NCBI GenBank assembly: GCA_032173965.1
Contig: CM063283.1
Coordinates: 78,618,743 to 78,682,742, forward strand
From: Sitta carolinensis
Taxonomy: Eukaryota; Chordata; Aves; Passeriformes; Sittidae
Length of the DNA stretch: 64,000 nucleotides
Direction: 5' to 3'
Part shown: positions 24,288 through 38,112 of the stretch, in pieces
Layout: every line of letters begins with the position of its first letter
How positions within the stretch are numbered: the first letter of the stretch is position 1
Notes under the pieces: model-generated
What the model was told of the DNA's origin: nothing
Seen by the model: the letters and a program-made list of their open reading frames with translations, nothing else
Databases searched by the model: none
Translations under genes and position numbers: made by a program

Positions 24288-27200
24288 AGAAATTAGGAGA
24301 TAAGAATTGCTTTGTTTATGTTGAGTTCTCTTCGTCAAAATGGTCTAGCCTTTAGCAGAGGGACAAATAGAAGAAATGTTTCAAAACCCCTGTAGAGTTT
24401 GCGCAGCACTGCTTACTTTCATCTCTGATAGTTGTAGGTATTCCATCAAACCAAGAAAAAAGTATTGACAAAACTTACTGAAATATTTTGTTTATCCGCT
24501 TTTATTCCTTTTGCTTCCTGTTGCAAGAAAGTTCCTTACTTCTCCTAAAGCTTCTAGCAAGAAATCTTTCTCAGGACTAAGTACTGCTATAAGACTGTCT
24601 TCCTTCATAGACACTGAAGAATTTGCCTGCTTCCACAAAAACTAGCTCTAATTACGTGCTTTTCATGTGCTTGCCCAAATTTTCCACTGACAGATACATA
24701 CAAGCCATGTTCTGTACAGGCCTCTCAGGTAATTTTTCACAATAATCTGTATCTGTTGCTTATCTTGTGTCTCTAGGCCAATCTCATGGAAAGCAATAGG
24801 CAGACCTTCTCAAGCTGTTAATGGATTGGGGGGTGGCAGAGTAGCCCTGTGACAAGGAAATGGGTAATCAGTTATTGGCAGAGCATACTGACAAGAAGCA
24901 CACCATTGCTTCTGGGAGCTTAGCTACTATTTCTTTGTGACCCCAAGCAGTGTCATGCAGACACATGTACTCAACTTCTGAGACCAAACTTGGGCATCAT
25001 TAACGTGGTTCTAAACTGAATCATGGAGACCCCTCCTCCTAACCACTCCCAGCATCTTCACCCCTGCACATGGAAGCCATGTCAAATGTTTTGTTAAATT
25101 GAACAGTACTGAATAAATCTGAATTTTGCTTACTAACCCAGATATTTATACACCTAAACACACCTTTAACCTCAGGTATGCTACCTGTCCAAGTCTGTCT
25201 GAATTCATGTCTACTATCTATAGTTGATGTGCTTATTCAGGTGTTCCCACATCAGCTGTCTCAGAATAATTTTCCCTCTTTTCATTTCTGTGACTTGTCC
25301 TATTTTGAGAACAAACAAACAGAAAAAAACCTTAAAATTAAATTTTCGCTCTTCAGTCACCAGGAAACTCCTGAAAACTTTGTAAACTTTAAGTGAATCT
25401 TTTTTTTGTTCTTCTCTTATAAGGAAGATTCACTGATTTAATAAGTAAGTAACTTAAGTATTTTTCTTAAAATTCCTGGATACAGAAAAAAAAAAAAACA
25501 AAAAGATAAATCTTGGCTATTTCTTCAAATGCCACTGACTTTTTCATATTTCAGTTATTGTTGAAATTGTCACTTCTGAGAGAGAGGTCATTTCTGGATT
25601 GTGTTACAGCTGGCACTTTTTTGTTTTAAAATATTAAAATGTGAGCTAAAGCCAACCACTTCCCAGGCAAAACTGAACACTGATTGGAGAAGGGATAGAT
25701 GCGTGAATATATTTATGCTTAGGTGCTCTAAGTTTTTTGCTTATAATAAATCCCAGGAAAAAACTATTAAAATTACAAGATAATTTTTTGTTCTAGTTTT
25801 ATTCCCCATTTTATCTCTGCATTTCTCATACAGGTTTGTGAAAATTTCTCAGGTCATTGTGTTTTGGGTCAGTATGTTTCAGTTGTAAGTCTGATATGGT
25901 CCAAAACCAAAACTGGAATACTTTGGTTTTCAATGTTTAAATTCATTTATAGTATATTTTTATTATAACCACTGTCCTAGTCTATTTTATCACTTCCCTT
26001 CATTCACAGGTAAAAATATAAGCCCAAATGTGGTGAAAAGTAAAAAGAATGCCTCATTGACATTTGAAAGAAATTCTTTTCAACTATTTTTATGCAAGTG
26101 GATGATAAAAAAATGTGAGTAATAGGAGGACCAGTAAGAACTTGATGAAGAGACTCTGAGACTGAAAGTTTTCCTGTTTTTTCAACCATACCAACTGATT
26201 TAATAAAAGATTTTACCTCTTCCTTCCAACCATATTTCCCTAGAGTTATAATTATATATGAGTTTCTATTTTAGCTTTCTCTTGGCACTCATTTTTTGGG
26301 TGTTCCTGTGGGCTTGCTTTCTCCTGTCAATTAGTACACTCTGCATACCCCAGACAGCCTTGCTTGGCTGGGATTGAACTTCTTGCTTTGCAGTGGCAAA
26401 TTCACATATATATGAGTATACACATGCTCTTCCAGTGCCCATATATATCTGACAACTCAGTGAAACTGTGAGTTTCTCAGCTTCCTGAAGGCATATTTTC
26501 TTAACAGAAAGAACCCAAAAAAACCCCAAAAACCCAACAGAATCAGGAAAAATAATAAGAAAAAGAAGATTTCTTCCTTTGAGCTTCCCTCTGCCCCTTC
26601 TAAACTGTTATGCTTTTCTGATATTTTTGGAATTCTTGGCAGAGTAGGTTCTTGTAGAACCTTGTTTTTTACCTTGTCTGAAGCCTAATCTTGGTGGGAG
26701 GTCCAAGATTTACCTGTGAATAGGAATGTCTGAAATGCTGACATTGATGTGTCTGTCATTTTCGACACAGAAGGTATCTGCTGTGGATAAGAGATGTTTT
26801 ATACAGTCTTTTCTTCTTAGTTGATTGTTGTTATGTAAACACAGATACATTTCAGAACCTAAAAAGGATTAATACTAGAATTCATGGACTCATGTCCATG
26901 AAATAGAAGCTAACTTTGAATGCTTGAAGATGAAAATGGAACAGCATATAAGAAGACAGAGAAAAGAAAAAACAAGGTGAAAAATGTCATTGCTTAATCT
27001 AACATAATTTGTGAACTGAATCCTGAAGACATGTGCCTTTATTAGCTCCTATGAAATTTATCAGATCAATATGAATATCAGAGCATGTAGACATTGCTGT
27101 CAACACTGATGCAGAATTTGCTGTCTTACCTGGCTAATCCAGGCTAATTTTTAATAGATCACAGGAAAAATGGGTAGCCTATACTTCCCCTTGTTAGTTG

Positions 27201-27332
27201 TAACAACAGAGGTCTTTTTCACCCATAGTCTGTGGTAAAATGTACTTTTTCTAGGCTCACTGACCCTTGTAAAGACCAAAAAATTTGGTATCAGTTGATA
27301 TATTTTGTTCTGGATATAAGTTTTTATTTCCC

Positions 27333-27350
27333 TAACTTTTATAAAAGTTA
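27333..27350. repeat. Perfect 18-bp palindrome
   Basis: TAACTTTTATAAAAGTTA reads the same on both strands. A single short AT-rich palindrome can arise by chance, and no function is assigned. Confidence 0.9.
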
Positions 27351-29773
27351 AAATATTTCACACAAACCATCAGAAGAAAGTGACAACTTTGAAAAAAAAT
27401 GTCTCCATGTTTTTGAATCAGATTTATTTCAGAAACACTGTGAATGAAAGGCCTCCTCAGCTTATGGTGGTTTCCTGTCTATCGATGAGTTGCTTGCTTT
27501 TGGTCTTCATTATTATTTGTACTGATATGTTAAGAAATTTTAGACACAGTTTGGAATACATTGCTCAGGCTTAACATGTAAATAAGCTCTGTTGTGAACA
27601 CTGCAGTATTCTGGCCATGAGACCTGAAGTTGATTTGTAAAAATTTTCTTTGAAACATTTTCATGAAAAAGAATTTATAGATAAACCAAAAATGTAGTAG
27701 CAAATATTGGTTGGCCTATTCTGCCCATACAAAATTAGAAACATATTTTATTTACTGTTTCATCTCTGACTTGCTTCCACGGAAAACCGTGCTGTTGTCT
27801 GGAAAAAAAAACCAAAACAAATAAACCTACACTAAGTCAGAATTATAAAATTAAAATAAAGTATGAAAAAGTAACTAAGTTTTTCTTTAATTATGAGGGA
27901 AAATAACCCAAACCCAACCCTCATGCTTCCTTCCTGCTGCCAACACTTAATGGCAACTTATTTTCTCTTTTCTGCCTTGATCATGGAGACTTTTTTCCTA
28001 AAGCAATGCTCAGGGTACTGGAGGTTGAAGAGTATAACTGCTTTATAGATATTCCCATTCCTGACTTCCAAAGTGGTTGTTTCACTGGCCAGAACCACCA
28101 ATGACCACAGAGATATTTTCAGTAATTGGCAACACATCTCTTGTTTTCTTGAATCTGCTTGCATCTGTGTGAGCCCTATTACAGTTGGCTTTCAGGGTCA
28201 AATGGAAACTCTTCTCAGTTTTAACCATCTAACCTGCAGGATTAAGAATGAAAAATGGCAAACACAATCACCAGGATTTTCCTTGCAGTTAATGGGAATA
28301 GAGTAGCAACTCTTCGTGATGGTGAATATTTTGCTGCAGAAACTATGACAAATTAATTGAGTGATTATTTCATTTATTTAAGTATTTAAGTTGGGTACAC
28401 AAAGTACAGTGGAAGAATCTGGGAGCAAGTGAATAAAGACATGATTGTTGCAAATCGTGTACTGGAAAAAATAATTTAAAACCTAAATAACTCCTTCCAG
28501 GAAAAACAAAGACTGAAGCTTTTCTTAACAAAGCCATGTTAAAAAAATTAAATTCCAGAAATAAAATATACCAAAATACATTTTTATATGAAAAAATGTT
28601 GCTTGAATGATGCTATTGTGTATCATAAAATATTTTATAGCATGAAGGGAGAGATAAATCTGCACTGTCTTCTGAAAATTGAAACAAATATTATTTGATT
28701 AGATGCTCATTTTTACATAGAACCCTGTTTCAGCACAGTAAAAATAGTTTAAATGTACTTAGGAAACTTTTAAAGGAGAGTCTGGAATTGTTTAATATTT
28801 TGTAGTATCACTGGATGGAGGGTAATCATGAGGGAACCATTTGATGACCTTCCATGAGAGGCTTCCCCAAACTTTCTAGAGCAGTGAATATTTACTTCTC
28901 CTATGCAAGTGGAGTAGCTGTAGCAGGAAGGACTGAGGAAGCCGTGACCAAAATATTGTGTATTAAATGCATATGTTTTTGCCTCTGGGCACCCAATGAA
29001 CCAAATAACTGAAAAGTTTCCCCATCAGGGTTTCTCCTATAGCTACTTTTTTTCTCAAGGCTGGAGGTCTTGGGAGCAGCCATATCTTACAAATTAACAA
29101 CCTCTCTCTTCTTCGTGGCACTTTAAGCACACACCATTACCCTGCCCTTAATTCTTTGTGGTGCAATTTAAAAGTCCTATAAAATATTGGAATAAAAGAT
29201 TAGAAAAAAAATCATTAAATAAATGTGATACATGTATCTTAGAGAGCATGACCTGCATTAATTTACAGAATATACACCTTGCTTATGGAAATTACTTACC
29301 TTTTTGGACCTTTTACAGTCATTATGGTTTCCTAAAAGGAAATTCATATTTTATGGCATGAATTAGATGGGGTTTAAGGGTCGTTTTTTGTTATTTGAGG
29401 CTCTACCTTGTGATTTAATCTGTGTATATCTGCATATCTATTATGATTTATTTCACAGAGCAGCAGCAACAGTATTTTGTTTTAGATTATTCTTGTGATG
29501 AATAAATACCCTAGTTACCACATATTAAAAAATAATAATAAAAAAGAAAAAAACAGTCTAGGGAATGCAAAGCCTCAGTGCAGTGTAGGTGATAATTTTG
29601 TCCTGGAGTGTGGGACTAAAGACTGTATTGCTGAGAGCTTGGTAATAGGATCAGAAGCTCTTCACAGTCACCTTTTCCAATCTAACCCCAGGCCAAAAGT
29701 AACTGAAAATTGTTTCCTTCTATATGGTTTTTCCTCTCTTGATGATCTCATGAGAAAGCAGGACTGACTGCAA

Positions 29774-29807
29774 TATAAATTTTAAATTTTTAAATTTAAA
29801 ATTTATA
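29774..29807. repeat. 34-bp AT-only inverted repeat (16-bp arms, 2-base spacer)
   Basis: The left arm 29774-29789 (TATAAATTTTAAATTT) is perfectly complementary to the right arm 29792-29807, separated by TT. All 34 bases are A or T. It can extrude as a cruciform; no protein-binding or origin function can be shown from sequence alone. Confidence 0.95.
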
Positions 29808-32291
29808 AATTATTGAACACCTAGTAATCAGCATCAGCCAAAATCTGACTATCAAATTGAGGACATGGTCTTCAGAGTAGAGTGGCCTTTTATTTCAAGA
29901 TATACTCTTTGAATAAAAATGAAACACACTAGGAAATGAGGACTATTGTGAGATTACACTGAGTAAGCTATGTCATACAAACTCAATAACTAAAGGCATT
30001 CGGGTTTCAAGTCTTTAATTGCATATTTTTTAACTTGCATTAGGATCCAATGAAAAAAGTCCAACCTCATAATTCCATGGTTGAAACTCATGCTATTTCA
30101 TTAGCAGATTACTTCTGACTGTTCTTACTACACAGTCAACAGAGTAATGCAAAGGCTGTACTAAAACTCCACTGTTCACTATCCACAGTATTTTCATACT
30201 GTAAAACATGGTACATAATAAATCTGAATAAAACCTACTACACTATATTGAAACCTATAATTTCAAAAGAATTAATTTTTGCCTAAATAATTTAAAGTAA
30301 TATGGGAAAATCAATATTTAATCTTTCCAATGCTATTATACACTGGGGGAGGAACTGGATATATAGTTCAGCTGATAGAATGTTGGAACAAATATAAAAA
30401 CAGTACAGTTTACTAGAGGGTCTTGAGTAGTTGCATATGAATTACAAGGAAATGAGGAAGTAGACCTTATGCTGGAAAGTCAGTTTAGGGCGATTTTTTT
30501 AGGATGGTAGTGTATTCTGGTAACAGCACAGAGAGGAAGCCATTCATCTGGGAACAGATAAACCATCTTGTGGAAAGCATAGGAAGTTATATTGCCTTTC
30601 TTAAGAGTTTCAGAGGCCAACTAAGAACCGGATTCTGAGATGGTTTAACTCAAATAAAAATCAAGTCACTTTGCTTTCCCTTAACTATACTGGTTTGTCC
30701 AAACTGAATATTTTTCCAGATATAAGGATGGATCTGTACAAAAAACACAGCAAATGTGGAGTCCACAAACTACTATAATTTCAAGAGGGTGATCTGAAGA
30801 TGATTGAAAGACCTGTTACAGAACAAATCTATAGCTCTTAGCTATTGGTTTTCTAAATCTGCCAGGCTAAATATGTCATTAGTTATTTTACCAGAGTTTC
30901 CAGCCATGTGTTTTTTTGTAAAGTAGAAGCATGAAGTTTCATCAAGGGGATTCCCAAGGCCTGTGGTTAATGAGCTCTCAGAGAGAAGTTGGAAGTTGCT
31001 GCATTATTTGGAGTTGAGAGGGTAAAGTTTCCGAGATTGCATTGGAAGCACTGAGATGCTGCAACTGACCCTGTCCAATGTCTTGCTCTAATAGGATACC
31101 TCCAGTAAAAACACTGTGTTTGAATGTTCACAACTGTTTCCTAAAAGAGCATGTGTGAATTAGGAGCTCCATAAAGGAATTCCTCTTATTTTACCATTTA
31201 AAGAAAAACAGTACAGTAATTCTAAATATAAATGAAGCCCTTCTGCCTGTGACTGCCCTGATGTCATTTCAATCAGTCCATTGACAGAAATATCTTGCAG
31301 AGGTGGCACTAGTAAATTAAGATTCCCAGTGACAAATAATTTTTATCCATGACAACATTTTTAGCATGCCAGATAGAATGAAATTGAAATAAATTTTATA
31401 TTCTTTGGTTCACAAAACCAGTGATGTGAAATACGAAAATATGTACTGTGTGTACGGTTTCTATTAGATGGTACAGATATGTCTTTGCCTTCCACAATGT
31501 CAGATTCATGAAAACATGCCAGTACCGATGGCAGAATATCTTCTGTGAATATTGACTCTTCACTTGAAAAGTTAGAGGCACTCAGGCTTGTGTGTACGTG
31601 TTAATGGGCTCTTCTTCTGCTTTGCCACAAGCATGCCTGTGTTCCTGTCACAGTAAATAGACATAACCCAAGGTAAATCCTTTCATCTTACAAAGGAATC
31701 TCAGCAGATGGGCTGGGACAGGAAGGCACATCAGTGTCCTTGTAGCCTTCATTTCCCTTTAGTATAACATGTGATGGTGCATATGTTTTCAGCCTCTGAG
31801 GGGAACTGGCCACACAACAACAGAGCTTTTTATCCATTACTGTGGCAGAACATTTCTGGGGCTGGAGTTTTGTGCTACAATGTAACATGTGAGTGCAACT
31901 AGTTAGAATGGAATGAATATCTGTTATGTGATGCTGCTTAAAAATTTGCAAAATGGTTTTGAACAGAAACCAGTAAACTTCAGAATATTACTTGAAGACA
32001 GGATATTTTGGAAACTATTATACACACACACATCCCCACCAAAAGGAAAGATGGATTCTGAATAGTTTAGTGGAAAAAAAAAAAACACAATCAAAAACAT
32101 CTTCACTTTGCTAATTACTTTATGTAATTCCATTGCTCTGAGTGCAGAACTCCCTTTAAGATAATAATCAGTATTGTATATGGGTCTGCAAAATCTTTTC
32201 TAAAGACTTTTGTGTAGCTTTCCTTTCCAGCTGGCTCCAGCTTGCAATTAAACCTGCAAAGATTATAACTACCAAACATTACATAGATTCT

Positions 32292-33677
32292 TGTCGTGGT
32301 TTCAATTCAAAACCAGGCAGAAACGGTAATTTCTATTCTAGTTTGATTTTTTGCCAATTTCAAAGTTTTCAATCAACAGCAAAGCAGGCTTGAGCTTAAA
32401 AGTAATAAGACTTTATTAACTAATATTAAAAGAAAGAAAAACAACAAGAATGAGGATGGAACCTTTAAAACACTCTTCCTCCCTCCCCACCTTTTCTTTT
32501 CTCCCAGCTGACAATGTAAAGAAAACAACACTCAGGAATCTCAGTCAGTTTTCCACTTCTAAAACAGTCTTTTTCAGTTCACTTAGGGAGGGAAGCACTT
32601 GTCATTCACTATGGTAATTTTCTCCACAAGAAAACAGTTCTCTTGTAAATCCATTCTTCATGAACAGCAACTGCCCGGATCCTTTTGCGTTCATGAAATT
32701 CCTCCCATGTTCACAATTGTGTCTCTGGGCCACATCGATGTATGGGGTCTAGTTTAAAGATAATTGTTCAAAACAAAGGTTCTCTTTGTCTTTGGTACCA
32801 CCTTCACCTCCGAGGAACAGAGATTCACTTATTTTTCGAGGGCAAAGAGTCTTTATCACTTCATTTCTCTGTTCAAATTCTCATGAAATCAACAGTCCCC
32901 TCAACATTTCACTCCTTTGCTCAGATCTACAACTGGAACTCTTTATCTCCCCCATACTTCTTTATGGTTTAAAGGAAACATTTCAATGTGTTATAACCAA
33001 CCACCATAGCTTACAAGAGTTTTTATATAGCTCAAAAACAACTTCCTACATTCTTTCCACATGGACTTTCACTCTTTCTTGACTGACTTTGATACTTCAT
33101 GTGGTCTTTACACATCTACGTTCTAATTTCTTTCACTGGAGAGAGGACAGAGGCTTTCTACGTTCCATCTGTGCACTGATGCACTGAAAGGGTTAATAAG
33201 AAGAAGCATCTGGCCATGGTAGTCCATGGTGTCATGTTTCACAGCCGTGCTGGGGGGGCTCTCAGAGGGTTCAGGCCCAGAAGGCAGCCACGGGAAATTT
33301 GGACAGATTTCTGAAATTCTCCTCTGCCCCTCAGTCTCATCAGGTGCTCCAGCCTGCCTCATCGTGCCTCCCCTTCCCCCCATTCTCACCAGACGCAGCA
33401 AAGGTAAAGTTCAGCTCGGGCCAGCAGCAGAGCAAATTCCCTGCCGGCAGATGTTCCCAAAATCAGCTGTCCCTGCCTGGCCCGCGTGGCCTCCCCCTGC
33501 CCCCACTCAGCCCAGGGCAGAGAGGGCAGAGGGTGTGCTCTGACAGCCGGGAGGAAAGAGACCTGCCCGGGCTGCTTCCAAAGGGAATAACAACGAGAAA
33601 ATGGTTTCCCTTGGTCCAATAAAATGCCTATCTCCTACCCAGCCAGCTCACTTCCCTGGGCTGGTCAAACTAAAACA
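32292..33677 (-). mobile_element. Solo LTR (1,386 bp), sister subfamily without the minisatellite, minus strand
   Basis: On the plus strand it begins TGTCGTGGTTTC and ends CTAAAACA. The flanking 5-mers ATTCT (32287-32291) and ATTTT (33678-33682) match in four of five bases, consistent with an aged 5-bp duplication. Read on the minus strand, its 5' end (TGACCAGCCCAGGGAAG and the segment around 33540-33660) closely matches the start of the LTRs at 3990 and 36352. Its 3' end matches theirs from the segment before AATAAA (32412-32417) to the terminus. The middle differs: there is no 39-bp array, T-tract acceptor or GTAAG donor. The open frames of 90-107 codons at 33123-33622 lie inside it and read from LTR sequence, so they are not genes. 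No internal retroviral sequence is present. Confidence 0.88.
32412..32417 (-). terminator. Poly(A) signal of the minus-strand LTR
   Basis: TTTATT on plus is AATAAA on minus, 120 bp from the 3' terminus of the LTR. This matches the position in the related LTRs and fixes orientation. Confidence 0.65.
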
Positions 33678-33682
33678 ATTTT

Positions 33683-36346
33683 GCATATAACTGCTACAAC
33701 TGTTACAACTAGCAGAGACTCCCACAGACAGCAGACTAATTTGAGGGACAGACACATCGCTTCTAGCATGTCTCATATTTTCTGTTATATTCAGAGGATG
33801 CCACTGTGGATGAAATAGCTTTTTTAAATTGAAGGTGGCTTTTAAAACACAAGTGCAAAAAAGCTGAGGACATCATGGTTTTGTAGGTAATTTTATGACT
33901 TGAAATAATGGTAATAATCTCAAATTATACCTCCAAAACAACACACTGCTATTTTACTCTAAACAAGTCTTTCTCAGGTTTTAATTTTTAGGGCCATTGT
34001 GTGATGTTCTGATCCTTTGAGAAGGGCATTTTAGAAAACCATTACATTTGTAACAAAGAAGGCAGGACTGAGTTGCTTTGTCTTTACACTCCAGTTCCAG
34101 CTACCCAGTCACAGTAGATTTTCACACCGTTTATTGATATAACCAGGCAAGACATTTATAATTTGTTGTAATTTGTTGTGATGCAGACATAAGTAATAGT
34201 CTTCAAGTGGAAAACAAATAAATTTTCTTACCATGCTGAACTTCCTTAAAGAAACACATTCTAGGGCATCAGCTCTGCCTGCATGTGCACCCATGTGCAC
34301 TGCTGGAATGTACCAATGTCCATTTGGTATCTTTTCTTTTGTGGAAATAGTATCAGGTCAGGTTTCACTTTGAGATATGGCTTAGGCTTACACCCACAAG
34401 AAGGAGTCAGGAAGTCTTCTATGGCTCAGCTGTAGCCCATTTGTTCCACTGAGAGAAAAGTGAAAATATTCACTCTTAGGAGAAGCTGAAGGAATGATTA
34501 TATTTTTCAGATCTTTACACAAACAAGTGGTTAAATTTAAAGTAGCTTTATGGCTACCGAATGCTTTAAAACAGATCACTTCCTCAAACTCTTACTCCAT
34601 GGAGAGAGAGTATTATCTTCACTTGCTCTACCAATTTTCTCAGGATAGTGTGAAAATAACAGTTCTTGGCTTTTCTTGAGATGGGATTTATTTTGTTAGC
34701 CCTCAACGAGTTTGAAAAGCATGAACTTTTTCTCCTCTGCACATGCCCTCATAAATAAAAATCCTGCAGTACTTAGATCCACGTAAATGTATGTTCTATA
34801 TATATCTATGAAATAACTGAAGGACAAATGATCTTCCAGTTTTATTTCTACAACTTTAATGAACAGAGTGGGGTTGTATTACACAGCTGCAAGTGAGTAA
34901 GGAGTGCTGCCACTGCTGAGACACAGAATTTCACTTTGGAAACATTTATCCTATAATGCAGCACTTGACTCTAGGATAGTTTGAATCATCTTGCGAATAT
35001 GCAGTAGTGGCAAAGATATCATTCTTGATCTTTATTTTCCTATTCCTGGTCTGCCCATCAGTAGAAAAGATATAACTCCTCTCTTCTGTCCTCAGTCATA
35101 ATTATATATCCAGGAATGACCTTTTATATTCAATCTTGAGAGACATTGGAAATACTATGTGATGCAAACCAATAAAAGTTCTGTAGGTTATGAGCAGGAG
35201 AAAGTATAGCATCAAACTTCCTAATGCTTATTTTTACTAATTCTAAGTAACCTTAATTCTCAGCTAACATGACTCATCATATTTTCAATACAGTCCTACA
35301 GCTTTGGGAGCAGTATATTGTAAAAATTTATAATATTAAGATGTTAATTATGTAGCAATATGTGTAAAATACTCTGAAGTCAATTTGAAAATAAAATCAC
35401 AGGGAATAATTTATTGTTTACATAAATAAGCAGGTTTCTTTAAGAAAATGTAATCACCTATCAGAATACACATAAGTGCAGGAGGCAAACCTTCATCAGC
35501 AGTGTGCCAGTCTGCCTTCCATGGGAACAGAGCCACATCTGTATTTCATACTTCTGAACAACATGCTGTTATTGGCTGATGCAGCCTGGATGCATGCTGG
35601 CTCTGCTGTGAGCCCTTCACAAGGGATGCAGGGAGAATTAGTCTCATTCATGTTTTTGTTCACAAAGCTGAGGATAAGCAGTGGAGATGCAGCTCAAATT
35701 AAAGCAGATCTGTGGGTGACCCATGGGTAAGTGTAATGTTGAAGGGCCTGAAGGCATGCCAGGCCCAGCTCGGTGCTGGCATTCACCCTTTGCAACATTC
35801 AATTTTCTGTGGGGTCATGTAGGACATGCAGTAACAGTTAGCTTGACTGTTCCACTTTTCATTTGAAGGATTCTTAACCCTAGAGGACATGGGATTTTAA
35901 TTTTTGTACTAGTACCGTGGTGTTCATATGAACCTGTTAAAATATTGAGTCAGTGCTTTGTGATGTTGTAGCAAGAGTTCATTGCCAATATAGATAGGTT
36001 CAAGCACAAAGTGGAAGGAAAGCATCTGTCTTATTTCAACACTTAACCTGATAGTAAAAAGGGCAAGAAGGTATATTATTCAAACTCTTCTCTGATCATT
36101 TTACATGACTTGGTGCAAACCTCAGAGCAGGACAGGCCTGGAAAGCTAAAAACAGCAGAAAATAGACTGTGTGATTAGTATTACAATATATATTCTGGGG
36201 TAAGAAACCTTGCCTCAGCCTTAGGACAGGAGTTGATAAACATGTTGATAAACATGCTGAGGTAGTTCAAAGATACTTGAATTAAACCCAGCATAATAAA
36301 GAATGTGTCCCAATTGGGAACAGTAGTCAGAGGTATATATACATAC
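33683..36346. other. AT-rich spacer between inverted LTRs
   Basis: About 2.7 kb separates the minus-strand LTR from the plus-strand copy of the same family. No gene is seen. A 12-bp tandem duplication (GTTGATAAACAT, 36232-36243 and 36244-36255) is present. Confidence 0.6.
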
Positions 36347-36747
36347 CCCACTGTCCTAGTTTAACTAGCCCAAGAAAGCGAACTAGCTGAGTTTGAGATT
36401 GGCATTTTGTTAGACCAATGGGAAAGCATTTTCTCGTTCTTATTCCCTTTGAATGAAGACCGGGAAGGTCTCTTCCTCCCGGCTGTCAGAGCACACCCTC
36501 TGCCCTCTCCCGGCCCTGCCGAGTGGGGGTAGAGGGGAAGGCGGCGATGGGCTGGGTGCTCGCTTGGCCCGGCCGGGATTCTCCATTCCTGAAGGGGAGG
36601 AGAGCGGCTGCTGAGCCCCTCACCAAGGAACCCACCAGGCCCCGTCCCGGTAGGAGCAAAAAAGCAAACCACTAAACTACGCTGGCCTGAAGCTGTGTCG
36701 ACATCGGGAACAGCTGTGCAGCGAGACCAGCACCTGTATGGACCAAA

Positions 36748-37150
36748 GAGCTGAGCATGGGGACAGCACCTGGATGGGCACCAAAGGAGCTGAGCATGGG
36801 GACAGCACCTGGATGGGCACCAAAGGAGCTGAGCATGGGGACAGCACCTGTATGGGCACCAAAGGAGCTGTGCATGGGGACAGCACCTGGATGGGCACCA
36901 AAGGAGCTGAGCATGGGGACAGCACCTGTACGGGCACCAAAGGAGCTGAGATGGGACAGCACTGGTGGGCACCAAGACTAGCATGGACAGCACCTGGATG
37001 GGCACCAAAGGAGCTGAGCATGGGGACAGCACCTGGATGGGCACCAAAGGAGCTGAGCATGGGGACAGCACCTGGATGGGCACCAAAGGAGCTGAGCATG
37101 GGGACAGCACCTGGATGGGCACCAAAGGAGCTGTGCATGGGCACCAGCAC
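36748..37150 (+). repeat. 39-bp minisatellite inside the second LTR, about 10-11 units
   Basis: Units start at 36748, 36787, 36826, 36865, 36904 and 36943. After a disrupted unit (36943 to about 37010) they resume at 37011, 37050, 37089 and 37128. The canonical unit is the same as in the array at 4410. Variants include CACCTGTATGGG (two units) and GTGCATGG (units at 36865 and 37128). A degenerate partial unit lies just upstream (about 36722-36747). Confidence 0.95.
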
Positions 37151-37350
37151 CGGTGGCCCCCTGTGGCTCGTGATAAAGGCGGCTCCGAAGCCAGGAGGAG
37201 CCCTGACCCCCGTTCCAGACTGAGAGCAGCTGGCACAGCTCACATGGAGTCGGCAAAAAGAGCACGTGGCCAGCAGAAAGATGCAAAAAGAGAAAGCTTG
37301 TTTCTAATACAAGACTTAGACGAAATTGACTTTTTTTTTTTTTTTTCCAG

Positions 37351-37455
37351 CATTTTAAGACTTCGTACTCGGATAAACACTAATTCTCTCTTAAGCTAAG
37401 AAAAAAAAAAGGAAAGTGAAACTTTGTAAGAACAAACCACATGAAATTGAAGTCG
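37351..37455 (+). other. Exon-like interval bounded by consensus splice sites, second copy
   Basis: TTGAC, then 16 T, then CCAG ending at 37350 forms an acceptor. The donor TCG|GTAAGA has GT at 37456-37457. The interval is 105 nt and the frame that is open in the first copy has a stop here. Conservation of both sites between independent insertions shows that they belong to the subfamily sequence rather than to one copy. Confidence 0.4.
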
Positions 37456-38106
37456 GTAAGAAAAGAGTTAGATTTTAGATTGAAAAGATTTTGAAAAGTT
37501 TGTCTTAAGCTTAGGCTGTAAAATTCTTTTGTGAAGCTATGGTAAAGATATACTTAATATATCAAATTTTGAGTTTTCCCCAGTAAGTTCATGCAATGCT
37601 TTGGGGGTTGGTAGCCTTCTAGCCACAATCATGAGCAGAGGCTCCAGTGTTAGAAGTTTGATAAAAAACCTCGGCCCTGGGGATAAAATGGGAAGACCTC
37701 TGTTCCCAGAGATGAGTGAAAAGATGCTGGAACAGCTCATCATTAAAAAATACACCCCAATAAGCTAATATAGACCAAAAGCATAGTTGTAAAAAAAAAC
37801 TGTAAAAAATGAAAAAAAAACCCTTCACAAAGGCAGATCTCAGGCACCTGCAGTTTGTGAGAAAATGAAGCCACAAGAGTTCTTTTCTTGTGGGGAGCTT
37901 TCTATAGCATTAGCAAAGAATACTTTTCTCTCTAAATGAACTTAAAAAAAGACTATTTGTGGAGGTAAAAAACAAAGTAAAATTTCTAAGTGTTATTGTC
38001 TTTACATTGTTAGTTAAGAGAATAAAAATGTTGTAGGAAAGAAAGAAAAGTATTTTGAAAGTTTCATCTTCATTCTTGTTGTTTTTTCTTTCTTTTAGTG
38101 TTAGTT

Positions 38107-38112
38107 AATAAA
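38107..38112 (+). terminator. Poly(A) signal AATAAA of the second large LTR
   Basis: It lies 118 bp before the LTR end, in the same context (TTAATAAAGTCTTATTAC) as in the first copy. Confidence 0.7.

Larger units (their letters stand above)
24287..32286. other. AT-rich non-coding stretch
   Basis: No gene or classifiable mobile element is recognised in 8 kb. A poly(A) of about 12 bases lies near 25487. Two notable palindromes (27333-27350 and 29774-29807) are listed separately. The open frames are all below 95 codons without recognisable motifs. Confidence 0.55.

Noticed and set aside
24150..24338. Lysine-rich minus-strand ORF
   Set aside because: It is a translation of the T tract at 24197-24286.
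33123..33622. Overlapping 77-107 codon ORFs on both strands as a small gene
   Set aside because: They lie entirely inside the minus-strand LTR 32292-33677 and show no protein motif.
36361..37236. 291-codon minus ORF and 161/188-codon companions as genes
   Set aside because: Same minisatellite artefact in the second LTR copy. The frames are not collinear with those of the first copy outside the array.
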